Assembly (NCBI RefSeq): GCF_963675165.1
Contig: NC_087383.1
Coordinates: 1,312,001 to 1,376,000 of the forward strand
DNA length: 64,000 nt
Origin: Halichondria panicea
Taxonomy: Eukaryota > Porifera > Demospongiae > Suberitida > Halichondriidae
Direction of reading: 5' to 3'
Both the position numbers and the translations under genes were made by a program. Of this stretch, positions 12,226-22,988 are shown in pieces. A model generated the notes under the pieces. The model saw nothing but the letters and a program-made list of their open reading frames with translations. It made no database searches and was not told the origin of the DNA. The stretch's first letter is position 1; each line of letters begins with the position of its first letter.

Positions 12226-12886
12226 GGAGAACTTAAACTAATTTCCTAGTCCGACAAAGAAAACTATGCACTAGCCAAATTCTATTGTGCACTTGAGTAC
12301 TATAGCCATTTGTTCACACAGGTTCAGAACAGTTAATTACCATTCATCAAGACAATTAAGAGTTCATAATAGAAGAGAGAGAGAATCGAACTCTATAACC
12401 GTGCATCAGATGTATATAGGTAAAGTAACGTGACTTTGGTAAATAATATTATTGCTGCCTCGAGGCAAGTAGCGGTTCCGGGCGTTTGGATTGATCAGTT
12501 AACAAGCAGGAAGTCACGCTACTTTCTGGTGCAAGGTAATGCTACGTTCGATACTGACTCTTTATTAGCAAGTTGCATGGCTTGAATCATTAAGTACAAT
12601 GAATAATTTCAGCAGCACTTAAGCGGTCGACATAATTTGTACATCGCTAGATAATACAGAATCCGCGTAGTAAGACACCCCATCCCCTCATCTGCTCCTG
12701 GTACTAGATATGTTTGAATTGTTAGCATCATTGAGCATTGTTAGCATCGTTTACTACTAGTATAGAGAGCAGCTATAATCATTTGCAGTATGTTAGCTTA
12801 GCTAGAATAGCTAATTTTCTTTGTATATCTTCACCGTGAACACACATTCCTCTGTAAAACATTATGAGTCATGACCAATCTCCTCT

Positions 12887-13009
12887 GAGAGAGGGCATGC
12901 AACAGCAAAAGAGCAGAGTTCAAACATGGGCGGATAAATGTGTGAATTTGCATGAGTGCAAGAACTCTGCTCGCTACGTGTGCTAGATAGTGAGTTGCAT
13001 GCCCTCTCT
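12887..13009. mobile_element. MITE, GGGCATGCAAC family, copy 1
   Basis: Left end 'gagagagggcatgcaac', right end 'gttgcatgccctctc'; the inner arms also pair ('agcagagtt' / 'aactctgct'). Copy 2 is at 13235-13397 and a half copy lies at about 30187-30213. Confidence 0.7.
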
Positions 13010-13234
13010 TCTTTTATACGCCCTTGGTATATACTGTAAGAGCTAAGTATGGTTTGAGATAGTGTTGTTAGCGGTGGTTCTAAAGGTAGGAAGCTACTCT
13101 TTAGTGACACATTCAGTATGGTATTTGTGGGGTTCTTGTGGCTATGCAACATAAAGCCTTAGTAATGAAACCACATAAGGATAACGTACACCTGCAAGCA
13201 CAGACTTGTATGGGGTCGTGGCCAGGGCTGATAA

Positions 13235-13397
13235 AGAGAAGAGGGCATGCAACAGCTTGCGAGCAAAAACTGTAAGTGGAATTTAAGTACAGTAATGAGA
13301 TTTCTGATTTTGTGTAAAGTACATGTGCAGATTAGCTATTAAATGCAGTTTTTACTCGCACGTTGGACTAGTAGTGAGTTGCATTCCCTCTTCTTCT
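13235..13397. mobile_element. MITE, GGGCATGCAAC family, copy 2
   Basis: Left end 'agaagagggcatgcaac', right end 'gttgcattccctcttctt'; inner arms 'gcgagcaaaaactg' / 'cagtttttactcgc' pair. Non-coding. Confidence 0.7.
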
Positions 13398-13924
13398 CCT
13401 TGCTTGTATGCATGGATACTAGAGTAAGTCGCCGAACTCTGTCAGACATTAAATTGCGTCAGGTAAAGTTAGTTAGCTCTAGCAGTGTAGTTTGCCAAAA
13501 ACGGGGGTCGGTACGTTCTGCGATATTTTTTCCAAGTGATCACTGTTCCAACTGAAAGTGACCTGGCCTATCCTAGTTATAGTTATTTAATACATGGCCA
13601 TCTGTTAGAGTGTGAAATTAGTTTGGATCAATCTTGTTTTGTTCTGCATTAACAACGTGCATTACAAAACTTTTTACCTGACGCACTTTGATGTCTGATG
13701 GAGTTCAGTGACTTACTCTAGTGCTAATATGGGCCCTTTGCGATCCTTCCCAACACATGAATAAGTTTACTTCCAACTGAGGCTGCATGCATAGCCACTA
13801 TCTAGACCCGCAGGAAGATTGCAAGAAAAGAAGTCACTGTATGTATCTACAGGTTAAACATGCAACCTGTCCTTGGTCAAAAGGTCAGTCAATACAGCAC
13901 CCATATTAACATGTTAATAACAAG

Positions 13925-14110
13925 CAGGAGCAGGAAAACTGTACCCAAGAAAATGTTCATCAAATAACTATGTAAGTCCTAATTAAAGTTGGTATAGTCT
14001 ACGTTACATACTTGTGATTCATCTGACATTGAAGTGACTCACCTATATGGAATAGTGTGTCTGTTGGTAATTGGTTGGGAATCTCATTCTTCATGCTTGA
14101 TCTTTAGGGC
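13925..14110 (+). pseudogene. Relic of microexon gene 3 (first exon and 3' flank only)
   Basis: 13925-13980 matches the first exon and donor of microexon gene 3 (26960-27012), but the frame reads Met-Phe-Ile-Lys-stop because the 'aaaatactat' of gene 3 is 'aaataactat' here. Within about 60 bp (from about 14030) the sequence switches to similarity with the 3' flank of gene 3 (37725-37800: 'ggaatagtgtgtctgttggt'). All internal exons are absent, so block A kept only the two edges of this gene. Confidence 0.65.
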
Positions 14111-14225
14111 CTTAATAGGTGTACTACAGTTTATTACATAATGTGGGAGGAAGCCATCACACATGCCACATGACCAGCCTTAAAAGTGAAGCCATTGTTT
14201 AATACAAGATGTTCATAGACTGATA

Positions 14226-14328
14226 TAGCCTCGGTCCCAGGCCGATTTTTTTTTAATAGAACGAAGTTGAAAAATACGTAGGCGACCTAGCGTTCAATTG
14301 GAGATGGATCGGCCTGGGATCGAGGCTA
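14226..14328. mobile_element. MITE, TAGCCTCG family
   Basis: Ends TAGCCTCGGTCCCAGGCCGA and TCGGCCTGGGATCGAGGCTA, starting and ending in TA. Contains the internal motif 'gacctagcgttcaattg' shared with the 16106 and 19204 copies. Confidence 0.85.
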
Positions 14329-15575
14329 AGACTGATAGAGCACATTCACCCCGTGCATTGTGCATTGAGCTTCATCGCACAGCAGCAAACAGATTACGGT
14401 AATGACCTTATGTATCAGAAATCAGAAATTAATGATCGTGAGCCGCCTAGAGATCAATTTGTTTTTTGCTGCCTTCAATTATCGCCTATAAGTTTCAACT
14501 GTAAGTAGCCTATTACTTTTCAACCATGCACTGTCTCATTGAGCAGAAGCAGTCCATGAAAGTGTATATAGTTTGCTCAAACAGCAATCACTCATTCTCT
14601 ACACCTGCTGACGGGGTAATATGGGCCGAAATATGGATGAATAATATCATAATTATTGTACACACAAAGTTCACTGGATGGCCATTCAGATTGAATTGCG
14701 AGAAAGTGTAAAATTGTGCATGCATGCCCTCCAATAAGCATAGCAATAAGCAATGACTGTTTGGAGGTAACTAAATCTTAGAGGTTCGCGGTTATCGAAC
14801 CCTTTTCAACAACTGTACACAGGTAACTCGAGTCTTGTTTGGAGAGGTTCGCCCTTTCGGAATCACTTATTGTAGAACTGCATATGAAACCCAAAAGTAT
14901 TGTGGAAACTGCACTCACCTTGCACTTGTTTCGAAGAAGACACTATCAATAAACTTGTCAGGACTGGGAGCCAAGTAAAAAAATAATAAGGGTCGACTCT
15001 TCTGCACTGGAGAGAGAATTGAAGTTTGTTTGGATGCCTGTACTACATGTATACCATTTTGCAGATCTAGATTTGCTGACTCTGCAGTTTTGATTGTACT
15101 TTGCAGATTGATTTACTCATAGATATAAGAAGAGCCTATACAGTTTTGATTATCTGCAAAATTTGCAGATTGATTGCTATAATATTAAGCCTGCAGTTTT
15201 GATATGCATTTTACAGATTGACTTGTACACTCCACAGTTTTAGTTTTCGTCACATTACAGGAATACACTGACACACACCATAGACAGTAGCATACACACA
15301 TGCAGACACTTTACCATATTCCTGCGGTTATGCCTACGAAGCATAATAAAAAGCAAATCTGCTAAAGAGTTATAGATAAACCAAGATACATGTACTGTAC
15401 ACTCCGACAGTATCTTAGTGACAATCAACAAACAGAACACGACATTTAGCACTACCATGCTTGAACTAGATTCTACACACATTTTTTTGAATAAGAAACA
15501 AGGTAGTTTTCACAACGTATATGGGTTGAAAAAATAATAATATGTAGGCCTAGATCTGTTCCAATTTTCGTTGTT

Positions 15576-16554
15576 CTAGGTAACAGAATTTGATAGTTCA
15601 TCGTGAAAGTTTTCGTAGGCTGGATTGTCTAATTCTCTTTCTGTGAATCCATGATTGTATTCATCCACACTGTTACCTGTGCAGCCATAAAACAACATCA
15701 ATGACACGAATCTAAAGTCTATTTGTGTTGAGTTCGACCTTCATAAAGTTGTCATAACTTTGTCATACTTCACTGAAATTCAAAGTTTCATGAATCCAAT
15801 AGTATATACCATTGGATTCCTTGTTAAAAAGCGCTTCTATCTATATACTGTAGAGCTGATAAGCTCCAACCACTAAAAGTTAGCATTTTCCATGTAGAAG
15901 TCCCAGGCATACTTGTCCACCACATAAAGCATAAATGAAGCCATAATTGACCACATACCTTCCGGGGGGGGGGGGCGAACTCAACGCAAATAGACTTTAG
16001 TTTCAAACATGGGCTGGCATGTACTCTTCGGTACTGCACAACTTCATACTGTGTACCACACATCATCAAGCTGCTTACTGAACTTTGTGATCACATAATT
16101 ACCATTAGCCTCGTTCTCGGGCCGAGTTGTTTCCAAATAATGTTAGGTCGCCCAACTAGAACGCAGAGCTATTTTTGTGATTACGGCCGCTTTACAGAGA
16201 AATATCTACACGTATACGTTCAGTTTTACTAGTCATTGGAATTTGCCAAAAGAGCGAATTCCAACCACGCCCAGGTACAATCTTCCACAGGCCTAGTTGA
16301 CGACCTAGCGTTATTTTAGAGACAATTCGGCCTGGGGACGAGGCCAAATGATCACGTGATACACGATTGTATTTGGTATCTACAAAGATTATTTATCCTA
16401 GTGGCACTGTGTGCCAGTTTGTACTCAATATATATACTTTAATAATCATAGCTATACAATTTCTTACTATGTATCTCTTTCTGTTTACGTCGTTTGATAC
16501 AGGTGATGAGTCCCCCCATCACCATAGCAGCCTCACCAGATGATAGACTAGTAG
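15576..16554 (-). CDS. 3' end of a membrane-protein gene with an NPAY tail (two exons, block C)
   Basis: Unrecognised gene. Exon 16554-16468 (87 nt, phase 1 to phase 1) encodes ...SSGEAAMVMGGLITCIKRRK..., a short hydrophobic stretch followed by a basic stop-transfer-like cluster. Exon 15676-15576 encodes a 32-residue acidic tail with ERELDNPAYENFHDEL and a TAG stop. NPAY fits an NPxY sorting/phosphotyrosine motif. GT-AG borders and phases agree. No upstream exon of the same gene is recognisable; PMS1 pseudo-exons come next. The block D copy carries a frameshift, so this is the intact version. It may still be only a gene fragment. Confidence 0.4.
15713..16001. mobile_element. MITE-like element with 23-bp inverted repeats
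   Basis: Left end AAAGTCTATTTGTGTTGAGT continuing TCG, right end CGAACTCAACGCAAATAGAC continuing TTT. It lies inside block C and is absent from block D, so it inserted after the duplication. Contains a run of about 13 G. Confidence 0.8.
16106..16345. mobile_element. MITE, TAGCCTCG family, long version
   Basis: Ends TAGCCTCGTTCTCGGGCCGA and TCGGCCTGGGGACGAGGC. Internal 'gacctagcgtta' and 'ttaggtcgccc' motifs. Specific to block C. Confidence 0.75.
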
Positions 16555-16739
16555 CTTCAGGCGTGTACCATGCAGGAAGTGGTCTCATTACTTACCACAT
16601 ACTTATTGTCAGCTATATGCTCTAGAGAATTAGCATACCAATCTCATTAGCAAATATGGGCTCATATACTACATGCATGTACATGTACTTACATGCATGT
16701 AATTGTATACATGCGTGTATTTTAAGCTGCTCAATGTAC

Positions 16740-17510
16740 AAATTAAGAAAAAGCTCATTCATCAATATTGCAAATAACCTGAAAACAATCTTGAGAGTCC
16801 ACAGAGCTAGTGTCTTTTAATAATGTTCTATTAAGGCACTGTTCATCTTGAGCTCTTGTTACTTCCGACGTTTCCGACAAACTATAGACAAAAGTGACTC
16901 TTTGTCAGTGTACAAAAACATATCAGGAGCATTTGAGATTATCATTATGATACCGTTCCCATAGTAGCTTGTTTCGTCTGGCAATCTTCTCCACCTCAAA
17001 TCTTGCGTCTAGGGAGGGGATATTTTGACTGCTCCTAGCAACCACCGGATGTTCTTGACGAGTGAGGAATCTGTCTAGCGAGGGAGTGGAGTGATCTTTA
17101 GGTTTCTTGGCAGGTCTCTCTCCCTCACAGATTGAACCAGCTGCCCTCTTGACAGGGCGAGAATGCAACAGCACTGGGTTGTCCTTCCTCTAAAAGATGG
17201 TAATAGTTTTAGTACTAGGACGTAGCACATACTTTGCGTGTTTGCCTTACAGAACAGAAGTTGGATGAAGTATAGTTGGGTCACTTCTATCTTTTGAAGT
17301 GGTATTGACAATCTTTACTGGCTATAAAAGAAATGGTAATGCATAAAATTAATGGGTGTTCAAATTATCAGCAGCTGTTAAATGTACTACGTCACAGCCG
17401 CCTAATTAGATATCTGCATTTGTACTTTTATGATGCAGGTTACCTCGATTGGAGTGTTGTTACTGTCTGTGATTGCACTCCCTCTACTCCAAGACAGAAT
17501 AGAAGCTGAA
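16740..17510 (-). pseudogene. PMS1 3'-part pseudogene in block C
   Basis: Copies of PMS1 exon 10 (about 16885-16790), exon 8 (about 17190-16955, open: [20 protein letters not shown]...), exon 7 (about 17320-17250, two nt longer than the original) and exon 6 (about 17505-17445). The sequence equivalent to exon 9 is deleted, leaving exons 8 and 10 almost adjacent. Without exons 1-5 it cannot make an ATPase. Confidence 0.75.
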
Positions 17511-17524
17511 AAACAAAATCAAAT

Positions 17525-18692
17525 TATAGGGTCTCGTCTGGCTGCCCCAGGGGTCGACCCTGCAGTGACTGTGGGTGGCATAGTTGATTATGGAGCAGAC
17601 GGTATACTGGGTGATTGAAATAATTATAAAATAAATACCGATGCAAAACCTTAAATACATCAATGTCATCATTAGACTGGAAACCACGCCCCTTTCTTTA
17701 GGGAAAGAGACTGGCCAGGTGCAGAGGAGGCTGGAACCACTTGACCTTAGCTAATTAAGGTCACTAATTGGATTTATCCAAACTTCTCTTGCACCATAAG
17801 GTCAAGTGGTTCCAGCCTCCTCGGCCTCTGGGCCAGGTGACTATCAACGACTCGTCTTCATTGCGTACTGAATTTTGCGGAAGTGGTTCAGGGAAAAGGG
17901 TGTGGTCACCAGTGTTGCGGTTTAGTATACTTTGGCTAGATCTACTGCTGTCAGTACTCTAGCAAGCTAGCTAGCTAGCTCAGCCACCTACCAAACTTCA
18001 TTTCAATCACAGGTCAACTGCTGCAAAACTATGTCCAAGTCTGGAGCTAGCTGTCACCTGGATGTACCTAGTTCTTGTCCTGTCTGTGGCAATGATACCG
18101 CTGTAAAATAGAAACTCAAATGTTGCTGGCAATAGGGCAAAGCAAAGGGACTTTCCATAAACCAGTTGGCAGAGAGACAAATATATCTCTGCATCTCTGC
18201 TACTTCTGTCTGTTATTTTTGCAGTGGCCTTGTAGCCATCCAGGTTATAGCAACTTTAGAATTGCTTCATTGGAGAAGTACTGATAGACAACTTATATCC
18301 AAACAGCAAGTAGACATAAAATTTATACTGCAACTGTACATTAATACTCACAATTATAATAAAAATTTATGCTTAGTGTGCAATGTTGTGGTTTAGATAT
18401 CTCCCACGCATTCATGCACACACTACATTCCAAGCATTCCGTTGGGACAAGTAGTTGATAGTCACCTGGCCAGTCTCTTTCCCTAAAGAAAGGGGCGTGG
18501 TTTCCAGTCAATGTCATCATGTAGCTCAGCAAATTTATATGGTATACACTGATCACACTGATGGCCTCCATCCTTGAGCCAGTAGACCTCTATCCACCAA
18601 TACCTTCAGTGATTCTGACAGGCCATCTTTGAGCTCCTCTTTCTCCCACCAGACCTTTAGCTCCTCTTCCTGCTTCCAAAGGTGCTGCCATG
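17525..18692 (-). pseudogene. SFR1 pseudogene fragment (exons 1 and 2, interrupted)
   Basis: 17525-17640 matches part of SFR1 exon 2 (the GASKRGPKRSQ region) and its acceptor; 18515-18692 matches exon 1, but an internal deletion and stops break the frame soon after MAAP. An 835-bp inverted-repeat element sits in what was intron 1. The diagnostic C-terminal exon is absent. Confidence 0.8.
17675..18509. mobile_element. Fold-back element inserted in the SFR1 pseudogene, with target duplication
   Basis: Left terminus GACTGGAAACCACGCCCCTT continuing 'tctttagggaaagagactggccaggtg'; the right terminus is its reverse complement, ending at 18509. An 11-bp direct repeat AATGTCATCAT flanks it (17662-17672 and 18510-18520). 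The paralogous intact SFR1 intron (about 5115-5130, 'acatcaagtcattatgtagc') is the empty site. A second inverted repeat (GGAGGCTGGAACCACTTGAC at 17727 vs 17800-17822) is nested inside. No transposase reading frame is seen. Confidence 0.85.
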
Positions 18693-18693
18693 T

Positions 18694-18746
18694 TAGCCTC
18701 GATTCCAGGCCGCATTATTTTAATTATCTGCCTGGAATCGAGGCTA
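18694..18746. mobile_element. MITE, TAGCCTCG family, short version
   Basis: TAGCCTCGATTCCAGGC ... GCCTGGAATCGAGGCTA, 53 bp and almost only termini. A degenerate single end follows at about 18761. Confidence 0.8.
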
Positions 18747-19203
18747 TGTTGCTGAACGGTAGCCTCGAATCCACGCCGATTCCAGTGAAAGTAGGGAAAA
18801 GGTCGTGTATAGAGGAAGAAGCTGTTGCAGCCAGAGTTTGCGTGCAGTTGTCGGGGAACAGCTAATCAGCAACACAAATCAGAGTGCATATAGCATGCAT
18901 GCACCAGCCGGAGTATTTGCTTGATCTCCCCAGCCACCAATAATTAGTTTTTGCAAACAGTATTATCACTTATTACTTTTTTAGTCTAGAAGATCTGCAT
19001 GTACACTTGAAAGATGCATGGGCTGTACATCAAACATGGCAAACCATGCAATTGTAATAGACTATACTTTTTAGACCCAATACCCCACCAGTCTACAATA
19101 ACATAGCGGTGACACTACCACCCCTTCGTTGTACATCTACGATCTGAGTCGAGGACTTGTTACTGTGGCACAGATGGGCTAGCCGGATCAGACCAGAGTA
19201 GTA

Positions 19204-19277
19204 TAGCCTCGATCCCAGGCCGATCCGTCTCCAACCTAGCGTTCAATTGAAGACAGATCGGCCTGGGATCGAGGCTA
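19204..19277. mobile_element. MITE, TAGCCTCG family
   Basis: TAGCCTCGATCCCAGGCCGA ... TCGGCCTGGGATCGAGGCTA with internal 'cctagcgttcaattga'. Near-perfect ends suggest recent activity. Confidence 0.85.
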
Positions 19278-20434
19278 ACCAGAGTATAACAATTCTGGCA
19301 ATCTTTTATACGGTCAATTCTATAATAGCTACCTAGGCCTATAATTAGTAGCTATTAAAACCATGGCATTTGATCCTATAGCTAGTGATAACAAATATGT
19401 CAGTACATGCAAGCATGGCATGAGTATAAATTATTATCACACACTGAAATAAGTTATATTGATGCATACAGTCACAATAATAATAATTATTAAGGAAGCT
19501 ACTTTATCTATTCAGAGGTTAGGAGAAGGAATGAAAATCTGTCTATAGTATTATTACAACAAAACCATAATTATTTCAACTGCACACATGATGATAAAAG
19601 AAGCAGTATATATACATAAACAGGTAGCTCTATTTTGCCTCGAAACAGGATTTTTTCTTCCTGGCTTTGCAACACTCTGTGCATGTGTGTGCATAGTGTG
19701 TGGTGTAAATCAGTATAATGTATATAAACAAGTTGAGATGTAATCATGTCAGCAACCCAAAACGCATGGATATATAGACCCACACACAAGCGCAGATTAA
19801 GACCTCACCATATGAAGTATGTCTACAGGGGCGTAAGCAAATTTAAAATGGTCAGGCCAACTTACACTTAAAGGTCAACTGTTTTTTCTAGCCTTGGAAC
19901 CTTCGCATTCATTCCACACACGTACCTTATGAACAGGAGGGGGGAAGTAGATAGTGTCATGCTCCTCAACATGCATGCATACGCATCCTGCTTTGGGACT
20001 GCTGTCTGCTAGCATGTTGTACAGTCATGCATGTTGTACCATGAAAGACAGCCGGAGACCCTGTATATGTGTGTGAGTGCGTGCGTGAAAGAGACTTTTA
20101 AGCATGCAGCTTTGAAGTAATCGTGCAATCAGAAATGTAAACTGGATTGTTAGAAACTAAACCTCATGGAATTTACATGAATAATGGACCAAGTGGTATA
20201 CCGAGGAGAAAAGATAAAGACCACATTGTCTATACCACAAGATTTTTGAGGTGAGGAACATCTAGATAAGATATACAAGTAGCTATAATGGATATAAATT
20301 ATGAAACCGCGAGTGCTGTATATGAAATAATTATACCTGTATATAGGCAAGCCTGTGATTACACATGAGGCTGTGTGTGTGTGTGTTGTAACTCTGAACA
20401 TATAGACAAGCACAAGTATCAACTTGTGGACATG

Positions 20435-20610
20435 ATAACCTCCACCTCCCAAGAGCATCCACTGAGCTACTCAGGAAAAGTATACCTGTTTTCAAAGAGC
20501 TTTAAAGTATACAACACGCTTCCATACGAGCTCATGCAAGAGAATCATAACAGTGCAGCATTTTAAAAGAATAGTGTACACAAACTATTAACTCCAACTA
20601 TATAAAACTC
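20435..20610 (+). mobile_element. LINE reverse-transcriptase C-terminal remnant
   Basis: A frame reads SYSGKVYLFSKSFKVYNTLP then YELMQENHNSAAFKR, resembling the extreme C-terminus of non-LTR retrotransposon RT proteins (the 'W/Y-N-x-LP ... SFK' pattern). A related broken copy is at 28505-28665. Only the end survives. Confidence 0.5.
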
Positions 20611-22683
20611 CCTATAATATTATGTATTTTTGTATGTTTTTTGCATTGTTTACTTGCGTTTACAGAACCTGCATGAAACCCACACTACTGTGGATGCAGC
20701 ATTTCCAACCCATGCATTCAAATAAAAAGTTATCTATCTACGCATGCGCATATAGCCACACTCACACCCACACCAGCCACATGGACTATCTCTGTATACA
20801 TGAACTGATTGACGTAATTGATCTATAGCTATACATACAAGTAGAATCAAGAGATTAATCTACCACTGGGCTTCTGATCACCACACAACAAATTGTAAGA
20901 GCCAGCATACAAGTATGCTACCCAAATTATCTATAAGACCATGTATGACCCCTGTAGTAGAAAGTGGCGTCTGTATTGTTCAGGACGCTGTTTCATTTCG
21001 TGGATATTAATTTTGGTGTCTAGTTACAGCCAGTATACTACATTATCGATGCCTGCTAGTGTTTTCATTCAGTGTCAATGAGTGCACGTAAACACAGCAA
21101 TTAGTGTACCCACGAATAGATTGGGTGTGGGTGTATAAAACATGACCGTATAATTTATAGCCAAGCTGTTAGCCAAGCTGTTAACCCGCGCCGCCGCCAT
21201 GGGTTATAGTAATCGGTTGGTTTGTCGGTTTGTGTGTGATATATCTGAGTCTATATATTCACCTGGATGCTATAGCGTGTTTATAGCATGGACAGTCTCC
21301 GAACAAGTTATTAGTTTTAATAGGGTAAGATTTAATATGTTCTGGGGCTACGATACGTATAAAGAAGCAACAAACTCATAATTCTAGCTTTCTACTTTAG
21401 TGACCCTTTTCCATCGTTCCTGGTACGAGATCACGTCAGTTGTAAATACGTACCTCAAATAAAGGTCACGTGTAGCTAGCCATGCAGCCAACGTGCACTT
21501 CAAGCTTCTTAGCTTTTATCAAAACAAGAGACTACTATAAGCCGCTGTCAGCAGCCTGGCTTCAGGTTAACAAACCAATTAAGGGACTACTATAACCCGC
21601 TGGCCGTGGGTTAATTACGGTACAACGGGTATATTTCGATGTATAAAACTTCACCGTCAAACATTTGCATGCTATAGTACACAAAAAATTAAATCCAAGA
21701 AATCCTTGCTGACGATCAGTTTATACCTCGAAATATACCCGCTATACGATATGTATGCGATCATAAATATTATGCATTTGGCCAATTTTAAGGAAACGTT
21801 GTGATATTTCACAATGAAGTTAAACCCATTTCCCCACTATAGCTGTTATATGACGGTTGCGCTTTAAAAAATTGCTGCATGTGCACGCTGTGTTTGAGCT
21901 ATGCACACACTGTAGGTACCTGCACATGCGCCTTGAGCTGCTCTTCCACATGGTATTTTTAATATGCTGCCTCAAGGTACGCTTTGTTCATTATTGTCGA
22001 AAGAAAAGAAACCTTTTGATATAGCTACAAGATCTTAGTAGTACAATCTCAGCGACGTTCTAGGGAAGCTAGACAGTGAGAATATCGATACCTTGTTGAG
22101 TGAGAGGACAGTGACTGGGATCATTGCTATAGATAGGAGCTATACGGTCAAAAAAGAACCCTGAATAGCCTGAGGAAGAACATCCTAAGGTGGACCAAGT
22201 TGCTGGATCTGGTGAGTTTAGAGTAGCATCTGTAGTCTTGATAGCCTCAGTATAGGTTTGCTTAGGCTTGCTTAGGCTGGTTAATTCAGCAGTGGACATC
22301 ATGAGCCACCATTGAACTTGTAAACCTGTGTGTAGGTGAAAAAAACATTTCCCGGGAAAAGAGCGTCTGCCGATAGGACCTCACATACAAGTTTCTGAAG
22401 ATCCTGATTGAATCATGTCGCGAGAACATTGGGAACACTTATATAGTGTCTTTAGTCAATTTGTGCCTTCATACAATATTGTTTGTGTACATAATTGTGA
22501 AGATTTGTAAACAATTGCTAATTAGTGGGGGTGGTAAGTTGCTAGGTAACGATGATGGTATCATGATACTATCTACTACCAGGCCAATAAATTGCTTATA
22601 CCGTATTCGAGCATCAAACATAATTATGCGAACGTTACGAGGGTTGATCCTCTACTAGTAAATCTTACCAGAACGCAATACAC

Positions 22684-22862
22684 TATAGCGGGTAATTTTC
22701 GGGGGGCAAAACATTCGTGGTTGAACAATATTTAGTCACTTCGTATAATATTTTCGTGTTTGCTGCTTGCACTGCAGGTAAAGGTAGCTTCATTCATGGT
22801 AAACTATTCGTGCTCAGAGATTCAACAACAACTATTTTGCCCCACGAAAATTACCAGCTATA
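22684..22862. mobile_element. MITE, TATAGCGGGTAATTTTCG family
   Basis: Left TATAGCGGGTAATTTTCGGG, right 'ccccacgaaaattaccagctata', with TA at both ends. Related ends recur at about 7940, 21615, 21725, 33845, 34350 and 44645-44856. Confidence 0.75.
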
Positions 22863-22988
22863 CAGTAGTTGATTGCAAAAGGGTAAAATTTTCTGCTGAT
22901 TTGGTTCATTTGCAAAGGTTTTTCACCAACATATTCTAGTAATACGGTATAATATACTCTATAACAATAAGCATTATTACCACAACAG

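Larger units (their letters stand above)
4980..14110 (+). repeat. Segmental duplication block A (paired with block B, 17.5-27.0 kb)
   Basis: Ordered, same-orientation similarity to block B: SFR1 exon 2 and exon 1 (4.98-5.40 vs 17.53-18.69), sequence upstream of SFR1 (5.8-6.5 vs 18.9-19.7), 7.0-8.1 vs 21.0-21.8, microexon gene 1 vs gene 2 (9.03-12.23 vs 22.99-24.96), the CTCGAGGCAAGTAGCGGTT segment (12.45 vs 25.15), and 13.73-13.98 vs 26.44-27.01. Spacing differs because each copy received different insertions. Apart from SFR1 and the microexon gene I find no genes here; 5.7-9.0 kb holds repeats, (GT)n at about 8280-8320 and AT-rich DNA. Confidence 0.8.
15455..17518 (+). repeat. Segmental duplication block C (copy of the PMS1 3' region, block D)
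   Basis: Same order and orientation as 46448-48105, at high similarity. Contains copies of PMS1 exons 6, 7, 8 and 10 and of the TM-exon/NPAY-tail exon pair. PMS1 exon 9 is missing. At about 17518 the sequence switches abruptly from PMS1 intron 5 to SFR1 exon 2 (block B), which fixes the junction. Block C carries two extra elements (15713-16001, 16106-16345) absent from D. Confidence 0.85.

Noticed and set aside
12862-13152. 96-codon minus-strand frame at 12.9-13.1 kb
   Set aside because: Runs through a MITE with inverted repeats; no conservation in the block B counterpart.
14778-14802. 'ggttcgcggttatcgaaccc' as a tRNA T-arm
   Set aside because: A simple hairpin; no acceptor stem, D-arm or anticodon arm can be folded around it. 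No tRNA or rRNA gene was found in the window.
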